Assembly: GCA_010032085.1 (NCBI GenBank)
Contig: RGYL01000034.1
Location: 1-7,469 of the forward strand
Direction: 5' to 3'
DNA from: Actinomycetota bacterium
GTDB taxonomy: Bacteria > Actinomycetota > Actinomycetes > Nanopelagicales > Nanopelagicaceae
DNA length: 7,469 bases
The translations under genes were made by a program, and so were the position numbers. This document shows, piece after piece, positions 1 through 5,033 of this stretch. The notes beneath the pieces are model-generated. The model saw nothing but the letters and a program-made list of their open reading frames with translations. It had not been told where the DNA came from and did not search any database. The number at the start of each line of letters is the position of its first letter. Position 1 is the first letter of the stretch.

Positions 1-1474
1 GATTTATTCCGCCATGGCTGGGATCAAGCCATCTACTTGTTACTACTTTTCCACGAGTAAAGAAGTGAACTCCTTCAGTTCCGTGGGCGTGAGTGTCACC
101 AAAGAGTGAACTCTTCCAACCGCCAAATGAGTAGTAAGCGGTAGGAACGGGGATGGGCACGTTGATTCCAATCATTCCTACTGAAACTTCATTTTGAAAT
201 CTTCTAGCTGCGCCGCCATCATTTGTAAATATTGCAGTGCCATTTCCATACTTATGACTGTTAATAAGTTGGAGACCTTCGTCGTAACTCTTAACTCTTA
301 AGACTGAGAGAACTGGTCCAAAGATCTCCTCTTTATAGATAGACATATCTGCCGTTACATGATCAAAGAGGGTAGGACCCAACCAAAAACCGGAAGCAGC
401 TCCCTCAACTTTTGGATTTCTACCATCAACTACTAATTTGGCGCCCGCGCTCTCTCCGGCATCAATGTAGGAGGCAACTTTGTCGCGGTGAATTGATGTG
501 ACTAGTGGACCCATATCCGCTCCCGCGTTGCCATCGCCGGTGCGTAACTTGCTTATTCGTTCGGTGATTTTTGCAACTAATGCATCGCCAACCGGATCTA
601 CCGCCACTAGCGCTGAAATCGCCATGCAACGCTCACCAGCTGAGCCAAATCCAGCATTCACAGCGGCATCTGCGGCAAGTTCTAAGTCGGCGTCAGGTAG
701 CACCAACATATGATTTTTTGCACCACCTAGTGCTTGGATCCGCTTACCGGCCTTTGTGCCATTTTCATATATGTACTTCGCAATTGGCGTTGAGCCAACG
801 AAAGAAACCGATGCGATATCAGGATGCTCCAAAATTCGATCGACCGCTTCTTTATCTCCGTGAACCACATTAAATACTCCATCAGGTAGCCCAGCCTCTT
901 TCCAATATGAAGCCATCAATAACGACGGAGTTGGATCTTTCTCACTTGGTTTGAGTATTACCGAGTTACCAGATGCGATTGCGATAGGAAAGAACCACAT
1001 GGGCACCATCGCGGGGAAGTTGAAAGGAGAAATGATTGCTACTACTCCAAGGGGTTGGCGAATCGAATAGACATCAATTCCAGTTGATACCCCTTCACTA
1101 AATCCGCCTTTCAATAGGTGTGGTATTCCACAGGCAAACTCGACTACTTCAAGTCCTCGCGTTACTTCACCAATCGCATCAGATAAAACTTTGCCATGCT
1201 CAAGAGTTATCGCCTTTGCGAGCTCCTCTTTGCGGTTATTAACAATCTCTCGGAAGGCAAAGAGGATCTGAGTTCGCTTTGCAAGTGAAGTGTTACGCCA
1301 TTCTGCTCCGGCTTGTTTTGCTGCATTTACCGCCTCATCTACGACTTTATTGGTGGCAAAATCAACCTTTGCAATGACCTCTCCAGTTGCTGGATTAAAT
1401 ACATCGCCACTTCGCTCGGCGACACCATTCCATGATGCGCCATTTATAAAGTGAGTTAATTTTCGGGAACTCAA
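1..1474 (-). CDS. mmsA: CoA-acylating (methyl)malonate-semialdehyde dehydrogenase, C-terminus cut by window edge
   Basis: Oxidises malonate or methylmalonate semialdehyde with NAD+ and CoA to acetyl-CoA or propionyl-CoA plus CO2, in the cytosol. I translated 491 codons, and the frame is open at the left edge. Family members are about 485-500 residues, so probably only some 10 residues are missing. Visible motifs are SPFNFP (149-154), the nucleotide-binding FVGSTP (225-230), ALGGAKNH (248-255), the catalytic Cys283 in GERCMA, and EEIFGPVL (382-389). The ALGGAKNH form replaces the general-base glutamate of ordinary aldehyde dehydrogenases and is typical of this CoA-dependent family. Arg106 (GEVTRGLE) and Arg282 sit where the family binds the substrate carboxylate (inferred by motif position). 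The start is TTG: AAGGA at 1481-1485 lies 6 bases before it, and the first in-frame ATG is deep inside the domain. A second in-frame TTG at 1478-1480 is possible. The gene follows the aminotransferase by 2 bases and is surely co-transcribed with it. An iolA role in inositol breakdown cannot be excluded. Confidence 0.95.
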   Translation of the reverse strand, partial: MSSRKLTHFINGASWNGVAERSGDVFNPATGEVIAKVDFATNKVVDEAVNAAKQAGAEWRNTSLAKRTQILFAFREIVNNRKEELAKAITLEHGKVLSDAIGEVTRGLEVVEFACGIPHLLKGGFSEGVSTGIDVYSIRQPLGVVAIISPFNFPAMVPMWFFPIAIASGNSVILKPSEKDPTPSLLMASYWKEAGLPDGVFNVVHGDKEAVDRILEHPDIASVSFVGSTPIAKYIYENGTKAGKRIQALGGAKNHMLVLPDADLELAADAAVNAGFGSAGERCMAISALVAVDPVGDALVAKITERISKLRTGDGNAGADMGPLVTSIHRDKVASYIDAGESAGAKLVVDGRNPKVEGAASGFWLGPTLFDHVTADMSIYKEEIFGPVLSVLRVKSYDEGLQLINSHKYGNGTAIFTNDGGAARRFQNEVSVGMIGINVPIPVPTAYYSFGGWKSSLFGDTHAHGTEGVHFFTRGKVVTSRWLDPSHGGIN

Positions 1475-1485
1475 AGTCAATCCTT
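1475..1485 (-). promoter_or_regulatory. Shine-Dalgarno site deciding the mmsA TTG start
   Basis: On the minus strand AAGGA (1485-1481) is followed by a 6-base spacer and TTG (1474-1472). The site lies inside the last codons of the aminotransferase gene, so the two genes are likely translationally coupled. A preceding AAGG (1490-1487) could instead serve the TTG at 1480-1478, two codons upstream. Confidence 0.7.
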
Positions 1486-2832
1486 ACCTTCATAGTGATG
1501 TGAAATGGTTGCAAAGGCGGCATCGAGAATTTGAATCCCTTTGCGCGCTTCATCGGCGGTTATGTTGCAAGGCGGAACCACATGCAATCTATTGAAGTTA
1601 GTAAATGGCATTAACCCACGTTTCTTACATTCAGCAACAAGTGTTGACATAGCAGGGCTCGTACCTCCGTACGGCGCTAGCGGTGCGCGCGAATTTCGAT
1701 CGGTTACTAGATCTAGCGCCCAAAAAACTCCTAGGCCTCGTACCTCACCGATTACTTTGTGCTTTGTTGCCAACTCCCGAAGTCCGGGCCCGAGGACTTC
1801 TTCACCTATTTGCTTAGCCTGTTCCACAATTTTCTCTTCTTTCATTACATCAATAGTCGCAACCGCTGCCGCACAAGCAAGTGGATGACCTGAGTAGGTA
1901 AGCCCGCCCGGAAATACTCGGTCATTAAATGACTCTGAGACTGGGTGTGAAATCACAACACCACCGAGAGGTACGTATCCGGAATTAACACCTTTAGCAA
2001 AGACAATTAAGTCGGGCTCAACGTTAGAGTGTTGATAGGCGAACCATTTTCCAGTTCTACCAAACCCGGACATGACCTCATCGCCAATCCAGAGAATTCC
2101 GTATTTATCGCAGAGCGCTCTGACTCCATCTAAATATCCCTTAGGAGGAATGAGAACTCCGGCAGTTCCAACTACTGATTCAATCAAGATAGCGGCGATA
2201 GTTTTTGCGCCTTCAAAAATAATCGTATTCTCAAGATGTTCAAGCGCCCGCGCACACTCTTCCTCTTCGGACTTCGCCCAGAATGCGCTTCGGTATGCAA
2301 ATGGGCCGAAGAAGTGCACATGACCATATGCAAACTCATTGGGCCAACGACGGGGATCGCCCGTGGCTGATATAGCAGCTGAGGTATTGCCATGATACGA
2401 ACGATAGAAAGAAAGAATTTTATGTCGACCGGTAAATAAGCGCGCCATACGAATAGCGTTCTCTATTCCATCGGCACCGCCGTTTGTGAAGAATACTTTT
2501 GCGAATTTTGAGCCTGCTAATTCAACTATTCGCATAGCCGCTTCGCTTCGAACATCATTAGCTACTTGTGGCGCCACTGTTGCGAGAGTGTCTGCCTGTT
2601 TCTTGATGGCTTCAATAACTTTAGGATGTTGAAATCCAATATTTGTGAAGACCAATTGGCAAGAAAAGTCTAAGTACTTATTCCCATCGAAATCCCAAAA
2701 ATAGGAGCCTTTGCCTCCTGCAACAGGAAGTGGCGAGATTTGGCCCTGAGCAGACCAAGAGTGGAATACGAATTTGCGATCAAGATCAAAAACTTCCTTA
2801 CCCCGCGCGGGGTTAGGGATGATCTCAGACAT
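1477..2832 (-). CDS. Class III PLP-dependent aminotransferase, probably omega/beta-amino acid:2-oxo acid transaminase
   Basis: A 451-residue fold-type I, class III (omega) aminotransferase, full length for the family, cytosolic. Visible elements are HSWSAQ (24-29), the phosphate-cup segment TNGGADGIENA (116-126), Tyr146-His147-Gly148 where the cofactor ring stacks, the cofactor-binding Asp251 in GDEVMSGFGRTG (250-261), and the Schiff-base Lys280 in FAKGVNSGYVPLG (278-290). LTYSGHPLAC (311-320) is the other family signature. It moves an amino group from a terminal amine to pyruvate or another oxo acid. The substrate cannot be read from the sequence: relatives are variously annotated as acting on taurine, beta-alanine, GABA or aspartate. 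The adjacent mmsA favours beta-alanine or 3-aminoisobutyrate, giving malonate or methylmalonate semialdehyde. The ATG is the first start after an in-frame stop 15 bases upstream. It has no Shine-Dalgarno sequence and is flanked by complementary arms (see the repeat at 2809-2855). Confidence 0.93.
   Translation of the reverse strand: MSEIIPNPARGKEVFDLDRKFVFHSWSAQGQISPLPVAGGKGSYFWDFDGNKYLDFSCQLVFTNIGFQHPKVIEAIKKQADTLATVAPQVANDVRSEAAMRIVELAGSKFAKVFFTNGGADGIENAIRMARLFTGRHKILSFYRSYHGNTSAAISATGDPRRWPNEFAYGHVHFFGPFAYRSAFWAKSEEEECARALEHLENTIIFEGAKTIAAILIESVVGTAGVLIPPKGYLDGVRALCDKYGILWIGDEVMSGFGRTGKWFAYQHSNVEPDLIVFAKGVNSGYVPLGGVVISHPVSESFNDRVFPGGLTYSGHPLACAAAVATIDVMKEEKIVEQAKQIGEEVLGPGLRELATKHKVIGEVRGLGVFWALDLVTDRNSRAPLAPYGGTSPAMSTLVAECKKRGLMPFTNFNRLHVVPPCNITADEARKGIQILDAAFATISHHYEGKD
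2800..2813. repeat. Perfect 14-bp GC-only-core palindrome in the aminotransferase 5' coding region
   Basis: ACCCCGCGCGGGGT reads the same on both strands. It covers codons 7-11 (Asn-Pro-Ala-Arg-Gly) of the aminotransferase. As RNA it can form a 5-bp hairpin with a GCGC loop, or it could be a DNA-binding site. Such a GC block stands out in this AT-rich sequence. Function is unknown. Confidence 0.6.
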
Positions 2833-2855
2833 ATCGCTATCTAATCACTAACCCC
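2809..2855 (-). repeat. 8-bp inverted repeat whose loop holds the aminotransferase start codon
   Basis: In the minus-strand RNA, GGGGUUAG (2855-2848, in the gap after nnrD) is perfectly complementary to CUAACCCC (2816-2809, codons 6-8 of the aminotransferase). The 31-base loop contains the AUG (2832-2830). The downstream arm is shared with the 14-bp palindrome at 2800-2813, so the two hairpins exclude each other. This is seen directly in the sequence. A translational switch is inference only. Confidence 0.55.
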
Positions 2856-2864
2856 CATCGATTC

Positions 2865-3611
2865 TCAAACAAGGGGTAGGCAATCCAGAATTTCTAAGGC
2901 CGTTACCGTCTTAAATTTCTTTGCCGCTAAACGCCCCGCCTTCGAGTGCAACTTTACTGCTGTAGATGCCAATTCAAAGGGATCACTCTCGTTCTTAACA
3001 TCAACAAGCATCGAAGCAACTAATCCTGCCAACAAATCTCCAGATCCAGCAGTTGCAAGTTCGGCACCGCCAATCTCATCTATAAAAACTCTTTGATCGG
3101 GAGTTGCAACCACGGTTCCTGCACCCTTTAAAATAACGATAACTGAGAAGTCATTAGCTATCTTCTTAGCTTTTTCTACGCGAGTTAGATTTTGTAATGA
3201 TCTTAAATAAGACTCTCCTAAGTATTTTAATTCACCTTCATGTGGCGTAATTACGATAATTTGATTTTTGCTTCGAGTTTGTTTCTTAGTGATATTAGAG
3301 ATTGCGGCGCCATCGAGAACAAGGGGAACTTTCGGTATGTGGGGGAGAGAACTTTCACCCGGTCCAACAAGTATGGCATCGACGCGTTGCCCTTTTAGCT
3401 CGGATATTGGTACGACATCGGGATACTTCGAGACGACTAAGAGCGATAATTCGCGACTCTTACTGAAAAACTTTATATAGCCCGCATTACCGGCCCGCGC
3501 ACCGCCCACGGAGAGCAACGCCGCTCCGGGGTACTTCTTAGAACCAGCGCAAACAACGACTATGCCCCGAGAATATTTATTATCAGTTGATAGAAGTTTC
3601 CGCCGCGACAT
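2865..3611 (-). CDS. nnrD: ADP/ATP-dependent NAD(P)H-hydrate dehydratase, stand-alone
   Basis: Repairs NAD(P)HX, the hydrated form of NADH/NADPH, by nucleotide-driven dehydration back to NAD(P)H, in the cytosol. The 248-residue protein has the YjeF C-terminal (ribokinase-like) fold. Its motifs are GSKKYPGAALL (23-33), VGPGESS (82-88), LDGAAI (99-104, for the usual LDADAL), TPHEGE (122-127), KGAGT (162-166) and TAGSGD (187-192) with the likely catalytic Asp192. The frame is open up to 3719, but the start at 3611 is preferred. GGAG lies 7 bases before this ATG, the family homology begins just after it, and the longer form would add 36 residues encoded inside trhO. It overlaps trhO by 29 bases. 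The NAD(P)HX epimerase domain (NnrE), often fused at the N-terminus in bacteria, is absent here. Confidence 0.9.
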   Translation of the reverse strand: MSRRKLLSTDNKYSRGIVVVCAGSKKYPGAALLSVGGARAGNAGYIKFFSKSRELSLLVVSKYPDVVPISELKGQRVDAILVGPGESSLPHIPKVPLVLDGAAISNITKKQTRSKNQIIVITPHEGELKYLGESYLRSLQNLTRVEKAKKIANDFSVIVILKGAGTVVATPDQRVFIDEIGGAELATAGSGDLLAGLVASMLVDVKNESDPFELASTAVKLHSKAGRLAAKKFKTVTALEILDCLPLV

Positions 3612-4479
3612 GTGTGCACTCCATATTCTTCGGATCAGAAAGGCACTTGCCGCAGAGAAGATAGAGCTGGTGGCAAGATTGGTTTGCACAGTTTGTAAAA
3701 GACTTTGTTGGACTTCCACAGAGGTCGCACTCGCCGATGATTTTGGTCTCCGGGGAGAAGTCGACCGTCATGCGCCCATCAAAGGTATAGAGCGAACCTT
3801 CCCAATAGCCGCGATCGCCATATTTTTCGCCATAACGAACGATGCCACCTTGAATTTGGTAGACCTCTTCAAAGCCACGCTTCTTCATGACACTGGAGAG
3901 GATTTCACAGCGAATTCCACCGGTGCAGTAAGTGACGACTGGCTTCTTCTTTAGATGATCAAACTTTCCACTCTCAATCTCACCAATGAAGTCCTTCGTT
4001 GTCTTTACTTGTGGAACTACCGCATTTTTGAACTTTCCAACTTTTGCCTCATAGGAATTTCTCCCATCGAAGAAAACTACATCTTCACCTCGAGCATCAA
4101 TTAGATCGTGGAGCGCTTCTGGAGTTAAGTGCTCGCCACCATCAACTACACCATTTATATCTACTTGTATTTCGTCAGCAACTCCGAATGAAACTAACTC
4201 CTCACGAACTTTGACACTCAGTCTTGGGAAATCATCCCCAGTCCCATCTGACCACTTGAAGTCAATCTTCTTAAAACCCGGATATTGCTTTGTCTGTTTA
4301 ACATAACTCTTTAGAGCAGACATTTCTCCGCCCAGAGTTCCATTTATGCCATGGCGAGAGATGAGGATTCTTCCCTTCAAACCGAGAGATTCACAGAGAG
4401 AGTTCTGCCAAAGTCGTACCGCATTCGGATCAGCGACTGGAGCAAAACCGTAGTAGAGGATTATTTTCTGCAATTCCAC
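3583..4479 (-). CDS. trhO: tRNA uridine(34) hydroxylase (rhodanese-domain TrhO/YceA)
   Basis: Catalyses oxygen-dependent 5-hydroxylation of uridine 34 in the tRNA anticodon, the first step to cmo5U/mo5U wobble modifications that widen decoding. The protein is 298 residues. The N-terminal acylphosphatase-like domain (about 4-100) contains ISRHGINGTLGG (40-51) and WSDGTGDDFPRL (76-87). A rhodanese domain follows (about 120-225) with FFDGRN (136-141) and the active-site loop YCTGGIRCE, with Cys185 as the likely catalytic residue. A cysteine-rich tail (C251, C254, C264, C269, C276, C279, C288) probably binds metal. The start is GTG; an in-frame stop lies 12 bases upstream, so nothing longer is possible. 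There is no good Shine-Dalgarno sequence, but a promoter places the transcript start at or next to the GTG, suggesting leaderless translation. It leads the minus-strand run and overlaps nnrD. Confidence 0.95.
   Translation of the reverse strand: MELQKIILYYGFAPVADPNAVRLWQNSLCESLGLKGRILISRHGINGTLGGEMSALKSYVKQTKQYPGFKKIDFKWSDGTGDDFPRLSVKVREELVSFGVADEIQVDINGVVDGGEHLTPEALHDLIDARGEDVVFFDGRNSYEAKVGKFKNAVVPQVKTTKDFIGEIESGKFDHLKKKPVVTYCTGGIRCEILSSVMKKRGFEEVYQIQGGIVRYGEKYGDRGYWEGSLYTFDGRMTVDFSPETKIIGECDLCGSPTKSFTNCANQSCHQLYLLCGKCLSDPKNMECTHVAAETSIN
3612..3622 (-). promoter_or_regulatory. Shine-Dalgarno site fixing the nnrD start inside trhO
   Basis: GGAG (3622-3619) precedes ATG (3611-3609) by a 7-base spacer. 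It lies within the trhO coding sequence, which argues for translation of nnrD on the trhO mRNA and against the longer reading from 3719. Confidence 0.75.
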
Positions 4480-4513
4480 GTGTGCATTCTATTCCAGCCT
4501 AGTTTCTTGGCAA
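4480..4513 (-). promoter_or_regulatory. sigma-70-type promoter for a leaderless trhO transcript
   Basis: On the minus strand there is TTGCCA (4513-4508; 5 of 6 match to TTGACA), a 16-base spacer, and TAGAAT (4491-4486; 5 of 6 match to TATAAT). Six bases then separate it from the GTG start at 4479, so the +1 site falls on or beside the start codon. It would drive trhO and probably nnrD, the aminotransferase and mmsA. Confidence 0.65.
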
Positions 4514-4531
4514 AGAGAAAGAGATTGAGGG

Positions 4532-4556
4532 AACCTCGTGAGAGTAATACGAGGTT
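4532..4556. repeat. 25-bp inverted repeat (8-bp perfect arms) in the divergent promoter region, likely operator
   Basis: AACCTCGT (4532-4539) and ACGAGGTT (4549-4556) are exact reverse complements separated by 9 bases. The site lies about 18 bp upstream of the trhO -35 and covers the expected -35 region of the plus-strand gene. That placement suits a dimeric regulator repressing one gene, activating the other, or both. It has no U-run, so it is unlikely to be a terminator. I saw no second copy in the window. Confidence 0.55.
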
Positions 4557-4573
4557 TATACCCGGCTGAGGAC

Positions 4574-4586
4574 GATAATTAGGAAC
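4574..4586 (+). promoter_or_regulatory. Candidate -10 element for a leaderless transcript of the 148-residue gene
   Basis: GATAAT (4574-4579) matches TATAAT at 5 of 6 positions and ends 7 bases before the ATG at 4587, placing +1 at the start codon. No convincing -35 is seen at the expected place (4551-4556, GAGGTT), where the inverted repeat sits. That would suit a promoter needing an activator. Confidence 0.4.
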
Positions 4587-5033
4587 ATGTCGCGAAAGAC
4601 CTCAAACCGGATTTTATTGGTGATCGCCTTTGCCTCAATTGCTTTAGTTATCTTCTCAGCTATCTTTTCGGCAAATAGAGATGAAGTTAAGTTATCGCCT
4701 GCGACTCCTGAGGGAGTGGTTCAGCTATATCTAACAGCAATTATTGAAGGCAAAAATGATCAAGCCGCAGAATATTTTGTAAAAGGTTCACAATGTGATG
4801 CTTCTGATATTGATAGGGCATATGTATCGGACACTTTAAGAGTGAACCTAGTTTCAACTTCAACTGATGGAAATAGCGCATATGTGAAGATAGATGCAAA
4901 TACCGGCTCAGGTGGACCATTTGATGATGGCTACACAGAATCTCATACATATCGGCTAGTAAAAGAGAACGGGAGTTGGCATATAGAGGGTATTCCATGG
5001 CCACTTTGGGACTGCGGGACTATTACTAAATGA
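4587..5033 (+). CDS. Small membrane-anchored protein with NTF2/DUF4878-like outer domain
   Basis: I do not recognise a named family with certainty. The 148-residue protein has a basic N-terminus (MSRKTSNR) and one hydrophobic segment (about 9-28), with no lipobox cysteine, so it is a signal anchor or an uncleaved signal. A compact outer domain follows (about 35-145). The segment TPEGVVQLYLTAIIEGK (40-56) and the end TYRLVKENGSWHIEG (121-135) have the look of DUF4878/NTF2-like domains, which are small cone-shaped binding or enzyme folds. Cys70 and Cys143 are the only cysteines and could form a disulphide outside the cell. The ATG is preceded by AGGA only 2 bases away, too close for a normal Shine-Dalgarno site, and a -10-like element fits a leaderless start. 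Its stop overlaps the next start (ATGA), so the two products are probably made in step and may act together. Function unknown. Confidence 0.85.
   Translation: MSRKTSNRILLVIAFASIALVIFSAIFSANRDEVKLSPATPEGVVQLYLTAIIEGKNDQAAEYFVKGSQCDASDIDRAYVSDTLRVNLVSTSTDGNSAYVKIDANTGSGGPFDDGYTESHTYRLVKENGSWHIEGIPWPLWDCGTITK

Noticed and set aside
498..873. Two plus-strand open frames opposite mmsA
   Set aside because: They are antisense to a clear, conserved dehydrogenase gene and their composition is that of a reverse-frame shadow with no domain pattern.
2184..2393. 69-residue minus-strand frame inside the aminotransferase
   Set aside because: It is out of frame within a conserved enzyme and not preceded by a ribosome site.
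2865..3719. Longer nnrD reading starting at 3719 (284 residues)
   Set aside because: The extra 36 residues lie inside trhO in another frame and match nothing in the family. ATG at 3611 has GGAG at 7 bases and starts just before the conserved domain.
3562..3954. 130-residue plus-strand open frame opposite the trhO-nnrD overlap
   Set aside because: Both real genes on the other strand have strong motifs throughout. This frame has no start signal or recognisable domain.
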